The notes beneath the pieces were generated by a model. It made no database searches, was not told the DNA's origin, and worked only from the letters and a program-made list of their open reading frames with translations. A stretch of DNA of 64,000 bases, from the NCBI GenBank assembly GCA_016871335.1, contig VFZF01000007.1, forward strand, positions 97,767-161,766. The letters are read 5' to 3'. The position numbers and the translations under genes are program-made. The number at the start of each line of letters is the position of its first letter. The stretch's first letter is position 1. Origin of the DNA: Acidimicrobiia bacterium (GTDB taxonomy: Bacteria > Acidobacteriota > Vicinamibacteria > Vicinamibacterales > SCN-69-37). Positions 8,712-16,976 of the stretch are shown here, piece after piece.

Positions 8712-10523
8712 GTGCCCTTGTCCTCGCGCCGTGAGCTGGCCATCGCCGTCCTGGCGGTGGCCGCGATGGTGCTGCACCTCACACTAATACCCGACTGGCC
8801 GCTGTATGCGGCGCTGGCGCTCGGCGGGCTGCCGCTGGTGGTTCATCTCGGTCGCGGCCTGCTGCGCGGCAACTTCAGCTCCGATCTGCTCGCCGGCATC
8901 TCGATCGTCACGTCCGTGCTCCTCGGTGAATACCTGGCCGGGACCCTGGTCGTCCTGATGTTGTCAGGCGGACAGGCGCTGGAGTCCTACGCCGTTCGTC
9001 AGGCATCGTCTGCACTCTCTACGCTGGCGAAGCGATTGCCCCACGGGGCCCATCGGCGATCCGGTGAGCAGATTCCGCTCGAGGCCGTGCAGCCCGGCGA
9101 CGAACTGGTGGTCTTCCCGCATCAGGCCTGCCCGGTCGACGGTGTCGTCATCGAGGGACGCAGCACGATGGACGAGTCGTATCTGACCGGTGAACCGTAT
9201 CAGCTGTCGAAGACGGTCGGGGCGTCGGTGCTGTCAGGCGCGGTGAACGGCGAGGGCGTGCTGACCATTCGCGCGGAGAAGCGCGCGGTGGATTCGCGAT
9301 ACGCGCGCATCATGCGCGTCATGCGGGAGTCGGAACAGCGACGCCCGACACTGCGCCGGCTGGGTGATCAACTGGGGGCCTGGTACACACCGCTGGCCGT
9401 GACAATCGCCATCGGCGCGTGGATCGCCACCGGCGACCCTGTGCGATTCCTTGCCGTGCTGGTGGTCGCGACGCCGTGTCCGTTGCTCATCGCGATTCCT
9501 GTCGCGATCATCGGGTCCGTGTCGCTTGCGGCACGGCGCGGCATCATCATCAAGGACCCGGCAGCGCTCGAGACGATCGACACCTGCCGCACGGCCATAT
9601 TCGACAAGACCGGCACGCTGACGTACGGACAGCCCGAAGTGACCGAGATCCATGCCCTGCCAGGATTCACCGCACCGGATGTGCTCGCCATGGTCGCCAG
9701 TCTCGAACGTTATTCGCGCCATCCGCTCTCAGGCGCCATCCTCACACGAGCGAAGAGCGACGATGTTGCACTTGTCGAGGCCATTGAGGTCAGCGAACGG
9801 CCGGGCGAGGGACTCAGCGGCCGGATCGACGGCCGACGGGTACAAGTCACCAGCCGGAAGGCCGTGGCCTCCATGGACCCCGAGGGCGCAGCGGCGCTGC
9901 CGCCACTTGAAGGCGGGCTCGAATGTGTCGCCGTGATCGACGGCAGAGCTGCGGGCCTCATCCGCTTCCGTGATGAACCCAGAGCGGACGGCCTGTCGTT
10001 TGTGAGTCACCTGGGTCCGCAGCACGGGTTCACGCGCGTCATGCTGGTCTCGGGCGACCGCGAAAGCGAGGTGCGGTACCTCGCTGACAAGGTCGGGATC
10101 TCGGACGTGCTCGCGAGTCAGAGCCCCGAGCAGAAACTGGCGCTCGTCCGTGCGGAAACGGCAAAGGCCCCCACCGTCTTTATGGGCGACGGCATTAATG
10201 ACGCACCCGCATTGACGGCAGCCACTGTCGGGATTGCGTTCGGTCAGGCCAGCGACGTCACGGCTGAAGCGGCCGGCGTGGTCATCATGGACAGTTCGCT
10301 CGGCCGCGTGGACGAACTGCTGCACATCGGCGCGCGGATGCGTCGCATCGCGCTGCAAAGTGCCGTTGGCGGGATGGCCCTCAGCGTGGTGGGCATGGGC
10401 CTGGCAGCCGCCGGCTACCTCCCGCCGGTCTCCGGCGCGATCGCGCAGGAACTGATCGATGTCTTCGCCGTGCTCAACGCCCTTCGCGCCTCCGTCAGAC
10501 CGCGCACCCTCACAGACATGTAG
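8712..10523 (+). CDS. Heavy-metal-translocating P1B-type ATPase
   Basis: 603-residue metal efflux or uptake pump of the inner membrane. It shows the actuator motif YLTGEP (about residue 158), the intramembrane ATPCPLLIA motif (about 255, a CPC-type metal site), the phosphorylation motif DKTGTLT (about 298) and the hinge [10 protein letters not shown] (about 491), with six to eight helices. There is no N-terminal HMA metal-binding domain and the length is at the short end for the family. The metal cannot be assigned; the CPC variant here is commonest in Zn/Cd-type pumps. Its stop codon TAG is the first three bases of a REP-like element. Confidence 0.88.
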   Translation: MPLSSRRELAIAVLAVAAMVLHLTLIPDWPLYAALALGGLPLVVHLGRGLLRGNFSSDLLAGISIVTSVLLGEYLAGTLVVLMLSGGQALESYAVRQASSALSTLAKRLPHGAHRRSGEQIPLEAVQPGDELVVFPHQACPVDGVVIEGRSTMDESYLTGEPYQLSKTVGASVLSGAVNGEGVLTIRAEKRAVDSRYARIMRVMRESEQRRPTLRRLGDQLGAWYTPLAVTIAIGAWIATGDPVRFLAVLVVATPCPLLIAIPVAIIGSVSLAARRGIIIKDPAALETIDTCRTAIFDKTGTLTYGQPEVTEIHALPGFTAPDVLAMVASLERYSRHPLSGAILTRAKSDDVALVEAIEVSERPGEGLSGRIDGRRVQVTSRKAVASMDPEGAAALPPLEGGLECVAVIDGRAAGLIRFRDEPRADGLSFVSHLGPQHGFTRVMLVSGDRESEVRYLADKVGISDVLASQSPEQKLALVRAETAKAPTVFMGDGINDAPALTAATVGIAFGQASDVTAEAAGVVIMDSSLGRVDELLHIGARMRRIALQSAVGGMALSVVGMGLAAAGYLPPVSGAIAQELIDVFAVLNALRASVRPRTLTDM

Positions 10524-10616
10524 GGCGCGCTGAACTTGAGCGCGCCGTGAGATGGCCCGCTACAGTTCAGCGGGCCCTACATGCGCCGGGCCCTACATGC
10601 GCCGGGCCCTACAGGG
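10521..10616. repeat. REP-like inverted pair plus short tandem repeats
   Basis: Unit one (stem GGCGCGCT/AGCGCGCC, loop GAACTTG) starts with TAG, which serves as the stop codon of the P-type ATPase. After the spacer GTGAGAT comes an inverted unit (GGCCCGCT, ACAGTTC, AGCGGGCC), then two 16-bp copies of ATGCGCCGGGCCCTAC and a partial inverted end AGGGCGCGCG. Confidence 0.8.
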
Positions 10617-10623
10617 CGCGCGC

Positions 10624-10824
10624 TCTACTTGCGCCGGAAGACGAATTTTTCTTCGCGGGTGACGCCACCCTGCGTCATGGCGAGAAGTCATTCCCAGGAG
10701 TTAGGACAGGTCCGCTGGACCGTGAACGGTCCGAAGTCGTTTTTTCCTCCCAGCCCGTCATGTCGGGATTCATGTGCTTCAGACGCATCTCGACGCTGCC
10801 CTCGACCTCGATCAGGGTCAGCAT
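10624..10824 (-). pseudogene. Internally deleted DUF6265-like remnant
   Basis: The ATG at 10824 gives MLTLIEVEGSVEMRLKHMNP followed by DMTGWEEK, a strong DUF6265-like segment, then drifts into a stop. Further left, in another frame, GGVTREEKFVFRRK matches the family's C-terminal end and stops at 10624. The middle of the domain is missing. It lies eight bases downstream of the rhomboid stop and once may have been in its operon. It is a second DUF6265-like fossil besides that at 2276. Confidence 0.5.
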
Positions 10825-10831
10825 TGTTTCC

Positions 10832-11608
10832 TCAACTCCACTGACTGCGGCTGAACCCCACGCGGCGCGGCTGATAGTGGTGCGACCGGTGCTGCGCCAC
10901 CGCCTCAGGCCGCTGAAACAACTTGATCAACACGACACCAGCGACAAAGCCGCCGAGGTGCGCCCAGAACGCGACGCCGCCCCCCTCGGGCGAGTACGCA
11001 CTCGCGAACCCGCCAAACACCTGAATCGCCGTCCAGTACAGCAACATCACCCACGCCGGCAGCCTCATCGTCGTAAACACGACCCCGAGGGGGACGAGCG
11101 TGAAGATCCGGACGCGCGGATATAAGACGAGATAGCCGCCCATCACGCCGGAGATGGCACCCGAGGCGCCGACCATGGGGATGATCGAATCGGGTTCCGC
11201 ATACACCTGACCGAGTGCGGCCGCGACGCCACAGACCAGATAGAACACCACAAACCGAGGCCGGGACATCGAATCTTCGATGTTGTTGCCGAACAGCCAG
11301 AGAAACCACATGTTGCCGATGAGATGCATCCAGCTGCCGTGCATGAACATCGATGTGAACACGGTCAGTATCGAGCTGCCCGGGTCGGTCACACAGGACA
11401 CACCCTTGGCGATCTCAAACCCGGCCCCCACCGGCGCCGTGCTCAGCAGTTCACCGGGGATCAGGCCGAGGTTGCAAACCGACTCCAGGAACGGCATCCC
11501 GCTGCCGGCACCCTGGACACCCATCCACGCCAGCACACACCCGGCAATCAGCGCCAGCGTGACCACCGGGGTGCGCTGGGTTTCGTTCTCGTCGTGAAAC
11601 GGAATCAT
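10832..11608 (-). CDS. Rhomboid-family intramembrane serine protease
   Basis: 258 residues with six or seven helices. The catalytic serine sits in GASGAISG (about residue 151) and the catalytic histidine in WAHLGGFVAG (about 221); the HGSWMHLIGNMWFLWLFGN stretch is the usual L1 to TM2 region of rhomboids. It cleaves membrane-protein substrates within the bilayer. The C-terminal 25 residues are basic. The ATG at 11608 is divergent from the VOC gene at 11632 with only 23 bp between, so the promoters must overlap. Confidence 0.9.
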   Translation of the reverse strand: MIPFHDENETQRTPVVTLALIAGCVLAWMGVQGAGSGMPFLESVCNLGLIPGELLSTAPVGAGFEIAKGVSCVTDPGSSILTVFTSMFMHGSWMHLIGNMWFLWLFGNNIEDSMSRPRFVVFYLVCGVAAALGQVYAEPDSIIPMVGASGAISGVMGGYLVLYPRVRIFTLVPLGVVFTTMRLPAWVMLLYWTAIQVFGGFASAYSPEGGGVAFWAHLGGFVAGVVLIKLFQRPEAVAQHRSHHYQPRRVGFSRSQWS

Positions 11609-11631
11609 CGCCGCGTTATTCTCCCCCGCCG

Positions 11632-12060
11632 ATGCCGCACCAGATCACAAAACTCACGCCGAACCTGATTGTGTCCAACGTGGAACAGAGCATGGCGTTT
11701 TACCGAGATGTGCTCGGGTTCACGATTGTGACCACCGTCCCGGACGCGCCGCCGTACGTGTTTGCCATCGCCACGTCCGGCCCGACCGAAGTCTTCTTCA
11801 ACGCACCTGAAGCCGCGTATGCGGAATACCCGGCGTTCAAGCAGATGCCCATCGGCGGCACCTTGACGTTGTTTTTTGAGGTGACTGAGATCGACGCCGC
11901 CTACGCCGCTCTGGCGCCGATCAGCAGGCGGAGGGCATGGCGCAGATCGGACAGCATGGAGAACCGGACGGCTGGCGAGGGTTCCTGGTTCCGCGGTTCA
12001 TGGTTCAGCGGTGCGGAGCGGACAACGGCCTCGCGGAACCTTGGTACCGGATCTGCGTAA
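11632..12060 (+). pseudogene. Truncated glyoxalase/VOC-family protein
   Basis: Residues 1 to about 95 are a good VOC fold: ITKLTPNLIVSNVEQSMAFY, DVLGF, then GGTLTLFFEVTEIDAAYAAL. After AALAP the usual last quarter (the WGxREF..DPDG strand pair with a metal ligand) is missing. Instead the frame runs into unrelated Arg/Ser-rich sequence and the dispersed GGTTCATGGTTC repeat. It overlaps the end of the convergent xdhC-like gene. Probably inactive. TATTCT at 11617-11622 lies ten bases before the ATG. Confidence 0.6.
11985..12014. repeat. GGTTC(A/C)TGGTTC dispersed repeat, copy 1
   Basis: GGTTCCTGGTTCCGCGGTTC then ATGGTTCAGCGGTGC. The segment GGTTCAGCGGTGC recurs at 15588-15600. Here it lies inside the altered 3' end of the VOC frame. 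Confidence 0.45.
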
Positions 12061-13099
12061 TTTCAGCCAGCACCGACAGGGCGATCTCGGCCGGGGTCCG
12101 TCCACCGAGGTCAAGTCCCACGGGAGCCCGAATGACGGCAATGCGATCGTCGGCTACACCTTCGTCGCGCAACATTTTTTCGATCAACACCGTTTTGCGC
12201 CGGCTGCCCAGCAGACCGATGTAACGCGCGTTTGTGGTGACCGCTTCGCGCACGCAGTCGGCATCAAGTTTGTGACCACGCGTGGCGATCACGATGAAAC
12301 TGTTCCACGCGTAGCGGAGCGACCCCAGCGTGGCAGGCACGTCGCCCTGCAGGATCGTGGCGTGTGGAAAGCGCTCATCACTGGCGAATTCGGGCCGGTC
12401 CTCGACTACGGTCACATCGAAGTCCAGCATCGACGCCTGGCGCGCGATGGCGAGCGCCACATGCCCTCCACCCGCGATCACGATGCGTGGCCGGCTGGCG
12501 ATCGCCTCGACCAGAAAATCGTGATCATCGTCGACCTTCACCGTGCGGGCCGTGCCGTGCGGCAACTGGTGCAGCGCGGCATCACGCGCGTGGGTCATCA
12601 ACGCGTCGGTCATCAGGGCTCCATGGACGGCCCCGTCTTCACGCACTGCGAGACGTCCCAGTCGCTCGAAGCCATTGGTGATGCGACGCAGATGGGTGAC
12701 GATGGCGACCGGAGCCCCGGCTTGAGCAGCGGCGACGAGGGCCGGCAACATGTCGACGCCCCCACACGTGAGCGCCTCATCGTCGCGCTGCACAAGAATC
12801 CACATCGTGCCGCCACAGACCAGGCCGGTGTTCCAGGCGAGGTCTTCGGTCAGTTCATATGCGCGCAGAGAGTGATGGCCAGTCGTGATGACTTCACGCG
12901 CGGCATCCACGGCGTCAGCCTCGACGCATCCGCCGCCGAGCGTGCCCACCGCCGCGCGCACATCTTCATGTTCACCCAGCACCAGGGTCGCACCAACGAC
13001 CTGTGGTGTGCTGCCGTGGGTGCGCACAACGGTCGCGACGGCAAAACGCTGGCCCTGGGCGCGCAGAGCGGCCATGCGGTGATAGATCGACGCGGGCAT
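12005..13099 (-). CDS. XdhC/CoxI-family molybdenum-hydroxylase maturation factor
   Basis: 364 residues. An N-terminal XdhC/CoxI domain (ATVVRTHGSTPQVVGA, then GTLGGGCVEADAV) is followed by a Rossmann-type XdhC C-terminal domain (IVIAGGGHVALAIARQA, then YIGLLGSRRK). Such proteins bind and protect sulfurated Mo cofactor and insert it into xanthine/CO-dehydrogenase-type enzymes. ATG 13099 overlaps the stop of the MocA-like gene as TGATG, implying translational coupling; a GTG 12 bases earlier is less likely. No molybdenum hydroxylase gene is in the window. Confidence 0.87.
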   Translation of the reverse strand: MPASIYHRMAALRAQGQRFAVATVVRTHGSTPQVVGATLVLGEHEDVRAAVGTLGGGCVEADAVDAAREVITTGHHSLRAYELTEDLAWNTGLVCGGTMWILVQRDDEALTCGGVDMLPALVAAAQAGAPVAIVTHLRRITNGFERLGRLAVREDGAVHGALMTDALMTHARDAALHQLPHGTARTVKVDDDHDFLVEAIASRPRIVIAGGGHVALAIARQASMLDFDVTVVEDRPEFASDERFPHATILQGDVPATLGSLRYAWNSFIVIATRGHKLDADCVREAVTTNARYIGLLGSRRKTVLIEKMLRDEGVADDRIAVIRAPVGLDLGGRTPAEIALSVLAEITQIRYQGSARPLSAPHR

Positions 13100-13716
13100 C
13101 AACGTGCGCACTCAGCAATCCTAGGCCGATCCACATCGCGTCGCACCCCTGGATCGGCCACCGGCACCAAGAGCACGGACTCGTGGGCCAGCTCGTGGTC
13201 GAGGCGCGACTCGGCTTGGGCCGCCAGAATGTGGGCGCGCATCATCGGAGACAGCACCACGGGATGTCCGGCGTGTCCCTCCAGGGCGGGCGCCGTGGTC
13301 CGGCTGGCCTCACGCGCATGGGCAATCAGCAGGGTGACGGTCAGCGGCTGGATGAACGGCATATCCCCGGGCAACAACACACACAGCTCGTGCTCGCCGG
13401 TGGCGTGCAGGCCGCACTGCACCGACGAGAACATCCCCCGCGAGGGATCCGGGTTCACCACGAGTTCCACGGCCAGGCCATCAAGCGCAGCGCCAATGGC
13501 CGACGCACCGTCAGACGCCACCACAACCACGCAGCGGTCGACGCCACCCGCCAGCAGGGTCGCCACCGTCCTGCGCACCATCGGCATACCGTCGATCGAC
13601 GCCAGCATTTTTGGGGGTGCAGACGGGTCGGCCGCGGCAAAACGCTCCCCTCGTCCCGCCGCCAGGACAACTCCTACGATCCCTGTCAACGCCGGCGCGG
13701 AGTGGGACGTAATCAT
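13099..13716 (-). CDS. mocA: MocA/MobA-like molybdenum-cofactor nucleotidyltransferase
   Basis: 205-residue NTP-transferase fold with GVVLAAGRGERF (the LAAGxGxRF nucleotide motif), PPKML (substrate Lys) and LLPGDMPFI (metal Asp). Together with the coupled XdhC gene this suggests transfer of CMP or a similar nucleotide to molybdopterin for a molybdenum hydroxylase. Only 21 bp separate its start from the divergent gene at 13738; TACCAT lies just upstream, giving at most a one-base leader. Confidence 0.8.
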   Translation of the reverse strand: MITSHSAPALTGIVGVVLAAGRGERFAAADPSAPPKMLASIDGMPMVRRTVATLLAGGVDRCVVVVASDGASAIGAALDGLAVELVVNPDPSRGMFSSVQCGLHATGEHELCVLLPGDMPFIQPLTVTLLIAHAREASRTTAPALEGHAGHPVVLSPMMRAHILAAQAESRLDHELAHESVLLVPVADPGVRRDVDRPRIAECAR

Positions 13717-13737
13717 CCCGGGGATGGTACCTGAACT

Positions 13738-15078
13738 ATGAAGACGAAGACGATTCGTGTGTCTCTGTGTGCGGCAGCGGGCCTGACGGCCCTGGCACTG
13801 CTATCGCCGGTCGTGGTTCCCGTGAATGCAGACCAGGCCACCGCCGACAGGTTCTGGGGTCAGTGGCGCGGACCACAGGCAACGGGAGTCTCAAGGACGG
13901 CGACTCCACCCACCGAATGGAGCGAGACGAAGAACATCCGGTGGAAGGTGCCGATCCCGGGCCGAAGTTCCTCCTCGCCTGTCGTCTGGAACGACCGCCT
14001 ATTCGTATTGACCGCAGTGGCCGCCGACCCGGCCACGGTCGCCGGCCTGGCACCGCGAGGCTCCGTGCCCGCACCGTCGCCTCACAAGTTCATGGTCATG
14101 GCGCTCGACCGCAAGACCGGCAAGACCCTGTGGGAACAGGTCGTCCGCGAGGAGACGCCGCACGAGCGTCACCAGGAAAATGGCACGTGGGCCTCAACCT
14201 CTGCGGTCACCGATGGCGAAGTGGTGATCGCCTCGTTCGAGTCGCGCGGCATTTACGCGTTTGACCTCAACGGCAAGAAGCTCTGGGAGAAGGACCTCGG
14301 CGACAAGCGCATGCGCAGCCAGTTTGGCGAAGGCAGCACACCCGCACTGCACGGCCGGTATCTTGTTCACGTCTGGGACCACCAGGGCGAGTCCTTCATC
14401 GTCGCCCTCGACAAAACCACCGGCAACGAACTGTGGCGCAAGCCGCGCACCGAAATCGACACCTGGGCCACGCCGCTCATCACCGAGGTCAACGGCAAGC
14501 CGCAGGTGGTCGTGGGCGCCATGAATCAGATCCACGCATACGACCTGGCGACCGGCGATGTCGTCTGGTTCACGGCGGGGCTGACGATGAATCCGATTCC
14601 GTCGCCGGTGGTGGAAGACGGTCTGGCGATTCTGATGAGCGGGTTCCGCGGCAACAGTCTGAAAGCCGTCAAGCTGGCCGACGCCAGGGGTGACATCACC
14701 GGCACACCGGCTCTCGCGTGGACGTTTGATCGCGACACGCCGTACGTACCCTCACCGCTGCTCTACGACGGCGTGTTGTACATGTTGAAGTCGAACAACG
14801 GCATTCTGACGGTGTTCGACGCGAAGACCGGCGCACAGCACTACGGCCTGCAGCGGCTCGATGCCGCACCCAACGTGTTCGCGTCCCCCGTCGGCGCCGC
14901 CGGCAAGGTCTACATCACCGGCCGCGACGGCGCGACCGTCGTGTTGCGCCACGGGCCGAAATTCGAAATCCTCGCAACCAACACGCTCGACGATGGCTTC
15001 GACTCGTCAGCGGCGCTGGTCGACGGGGAGATCTATCTCAAGGGGTATCGCTACCTCTACTGTATTGCCGAGGGGTAG
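13738..15078 (+). CDS. Exported PQQ-like (BamB-type) beta-propeller protein
   Basis: Signal peptide (residues 1 to about 31, ending VVPVNA) followed by repeated blades with the tryptophan-docking type GKTLWEQ, GKKLWEK, GNELWRKPR and GDVVWFTAG. About 446 residues fits a seven- or eight-bladed propeller of the PQQ-binding-like family. There is no dehydrogenase domain, so it is a periplasmic propeller of unknown partner. Its last 22 bp overlap the convergent peroxiredoxin gene. Confidence 0.85.
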   Translation: MKTKTIRVSLCAAAGLTALALLSPVVVPVNADQATADRFWGQWRGPQATGVSRTATPPTEWSETKNIRWKVPIPGRSSSSPVVWNDRLFVLTAVAADPATVAGLAPRGSVPAPSPHKFMVMALDRKTGKTLWEQVVREETPHERHQENGTWASTSAVTDGEVVIASFESRGIYAFDLNGKKLWEKDLGDKRMRSQFGEGSTPALHGRYLVHVWDHQGESFIVALDKTTGNELWRKPRTEIDTWATPLITEVNGKPQVVVGAMNQIHAYDLATGDVVWFTAGLTMNPIPSPVVEDGLAILMSGFRGNSLKAVKLADARGDITGTPALAWTFDRDTPYVPSPLLYDGVLYMLKSNNGILTVFDAKTGAQHYGLQRLDAAPNVFASPVGAAGKVYITGRDGATVVLRHGPKFEILATNTLDDGFDSSAALVDGEIYLKGYRYLYCIAEG

Positions 15079-15539
15079 CCCAGAGCACTCAGCACCGCGT
15101 CCGCATGTCCGTCGACGCTCACCTTGTCCCAGCGCTTGGCGACCTTGCCGTCGGCGTCGATGAGGTAGGTGGTGCGGACGATGCCCCAGTATTTGCGGCC
15201 GTAGCGCATCTTTTCCTGCCACACGCCGTATTTTTCGGCGACCTCGTGCTCGGCGTCTGCGAGCAGGGGGAACGTGAGGCCGTGTTTGTTCGCGAACTTG
15301 GCTTTGCTCTTTTCGTCGAGGATGCTGATGCCCAGCACCACCGCGTCGCCGGCCTTGGCACACTTCGGCAGCCGCGCCTGGAAGTCGCAGGACTCTGTCG
15401 TGCAGCCCGGCGTGTCGTCCTTCGGGTAGAAGTACAGAATCACGGGCCGTCCCGCGTACTGCGACAACTTGTGCGTCGTGCCGTGCTGGTCCTTCAGTGT
15501 GAATGCCGGAGCTTTTTTGCCTGGTGCGATGAGAGACAT
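15057..15539 (-). CDS. bcp: Peroxiredoxin of the BCP/PrxQ type
   Basis: 160 residues from ATG 15539. DDTPGCTTESCDFQ holds the peroxidatic cysteine in the PxxxT/C-type site and a second cysteine five residues later, as in thioredoxin-dependent bacterioferritin-comigratory proteins. It reduces hydrogen and organic peroxides in the cytoplasm. An upstream in-frame start near 15563 would read through the GGTTCATG repeat and is rejected. TACAAT (15551-15546 on this strand) is exactly seven bases from the ATG. Confidence 0.9.
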   Translation of the reverse strand: MSLIAPGKKAPAFTLKDQHGTTHKLSQYAGRPVILYFYPKDDTPGCTTESCDFQARLPKCAKAGDAVVLGISILDEKSKAKFANKHGLTFPLLADAEHEVAEKYGVWQEKMRYGRKYWGIVRTTYLIDADGKVAKRWDKVSVDGHADAVLSALGYPSAIQ

Positions 15540-15551
15540 GGGGGGATTGTA
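15540..15551 (-). promoter_or_regulatory. -10 box of a leaderless transcript (peroxiredoxin)
   Basis: On the minus strand TACAAT is followed by six C bases and then the ATG at 15539. The last T is seven bases from the A of the start codon, which leaves no room for a ribosome binding site on the transcript. Confidence 0.6.
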
Positions 15552-15560
15552 CTGAACGTT

Positions 15561-15625
15561 CATGGTTCATGGTTCATGGTTCATCGGTTCAGCGGTGCCG
15601 TTCCAGGTGCTGAGTTCCTGGCGCC
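15561..15625. repeat. GGTTCATGGTTC tandem repeat, copy 2
   Basis: Three copies of GTTCATG in series, then ATCGGTTCAGCGGTGCC, then GTGCTGAGTTCCTGGCGCC. It shares GGTTCAGCGGTGC with 11985-12014. It sits between two minus-strand genes; I see no coding sense in it. Confidence 0.5.
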
Positions 15626-15629
15626 AGGT

Positions 15630-15992
15630 TCAATGCAGTTGAGGCGAACCCCACACGATTCGCACGCGTTCCCCGTTTGAGCTGGTGGCGAGCACCACAA
15701 CGGAGGTGACGGGTGTGGTGGAGGTATTGATGGTCTGCCCCTGGGCCGCCACGAAGCGCTTCACGGGCTCGCGGATGAATCCCTTCGGGGGGATGGAGAC
15801 CACCGAGACGGCGTAGTACTCGTTCACCCAGATCCGAACGTTCCGCCATTCCTGATCCGATTCGTTTCTGACGTGGATGTGGCCATCGGCCACTTCGATA
15901 TCCGGCAGGCGTTCGTCGCATCCCCGTATGAAGAGGAAGGCCGCCAGGCCGATGGCCAGCACGATCACGGACAGAAGGCGGCTGCGGGACAT
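15630..15992 (-). CDS. Single-pass membrane protein of unknown function (120 aa)
   Basis: One N-terminal helix (residues 5-22, LLSVIVLAIGLAAFLFI) followed by RGCDE and a soluble domain rich in beta strands (DGHIHVRNESDQEW). The cysteine right after the helix may be a lipid anchor, although the lipobox is poor. I do not recognise the family. It is divergent from the TAXI receptor gene; TATTGT on this strand overlaps TACAAT on the other, so both genes are probably driven from one symmetrical -10 region. Confidence 0.6.
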   Translation of the reverse strand: MSRSRLLSVIVLAIGLAAFLFIRGCDERLPDIEVADGHIHVRNESDQEWRNVRIWVNEYYAVSVVSIPPKGFIREPVKRFVAAQGQTINTSTTPVTSVVVLATSSNGERVRIVWGSPQLH

Positions 15993-16000
15993 GAAGGCAT

Positions 16001-16006
16001 TACAAT
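16001..16006 (+). promoter_or_regulatory. Overlapping divergent -10 boxes
   Basis: TACAATA at 16001-16007 reads TACAAT rightward (13-nt leader to ATG 16026) and TATTGT leftward (about 3-nt leader to ATG 15992). Confidence 0.45.
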
Positions 16007-16025
16007 AGCCGCGAGGTTTCCCAAG

Positions 16026-16976
16026 ATGCGAATGCTCTCTGCAGTCACCCTTCTCGCAGCGTCGCTGGCCTGTGGTGGCGCGCCCGAACGCACCTTCATC
16101 AATGTGGGCACCGCGCCCCCGGGTGGCGCGTTTTTTGTGGTCGGCACTGCCCTCACCGAAGTGCTCGGTGCCGCCAGTGGCGAGCGTCAGTGGCAGGTCA
16201 CGGCGGAAGGCACCAGCGGGTCGCAGGAGAACATCCGCCGGCTGACCCAGGGCGATCTCGACTTCGCGTTGTCAAACTCCGCCATCACGTATTTTGCGGT
16301 GCGTGGCGGCGAAGGATGGGATCGGCAGTATCCGATGCAGACCGTGATGACACTGGCGCCAAACGTGGCGCTGTTCATCACGAAGGCCAACAGTGGCGTG
16401 CGCACCATCGCCGACCTCAAGGGCAAACGTGTCGTCATCGGTCCTGCGGGCGCCGGATTTGAGTATTTCGTGAAGCCGATTCTCGAGGCCCACGGTGTGC
16501 GCTACGAGGATTTCACCGCGCTGAACGCCACCCAGGCGGCCTCGGTGGACATGCTCACCGATGGATCCGCGGCGGCCATCTTCATCGGCGGCGCCATTCC
16601 AACGGCCTCCATCACGCAGGCGGCGGCCACGATGGACCTGCACTACATTCCGTTTGACGACGCGGCGCGCGCGAAGCTGTCGGCCGACTATCCGTTTTTT
16701 GCGCCAGCCACGATTCCGGCGGACACCTACCGGGGGCAGACGACGGAGTTCCAGGGGCTCGACGTGGGTTCGATGCACCTGATCGCGGCCGCGGACCAGG
16801 ATGAGCAGCTGGTGTACGACGTCACGAAGATGTTGTGGGAGCAGCGCGAGCAGGTCGTGCAGAAACATCCGGCCGGTCGCGCCATCAATCCGAAGAACGT
16901 GATTCGGGACACCGGCACACCGTTCCATCCTGGCGCCATCCGGTTCTACCGTGAAATCGGTATCTGGCCGCAGTAA
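16026..16976 (+). CDS. TAXI-type TRAP transporter solute receptor (lipoprotein)
   Basis: 316 residues. The signal peptide ends in a lipobox, LAASLAC (Cys at about residue 16), so this is a lipid-anchored periplasmic binding protein. INVGTAPPGGAFFVVGTALTEV and GTSGSQENIRRLTQGDLDFAL are hallmarks of the TAXI family, as is the late NPKN-type end. It delivers an organic-acid-like solute to the permease encoded next, which overlaps by 26 bp. ATG 16026 is preferred to an earlier in-frame start because the signal peptide begins there. Confidence 0.9.
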   Translation: MRMLSAVTLLAASLACGGAPERTFINVGTAPPGGAFFVVGTALTEVLGAASGERQWQVTAEGTSGSQENIRRLTQGDLDFALSNSAITYFAVRGGEGWDRQYPMQTVMTLAPNVALFITKANSGVRTIADLKGKRVVIGPAGAGFEYFVKPILEAHGVRYEDFTALNATQAASVDMLTDGSAAAIFIGGAIPTASITQAAATMDLHYIPFDDAARAKLSADYPFFAPATIPADTYRGQTTEFQGLDVGSMHLIAAADQDEQLVYDVTKMLWEQREQVVQKHPAGRAINPKNVIRDTGTPFHPGAIRFYREIGIWPQ

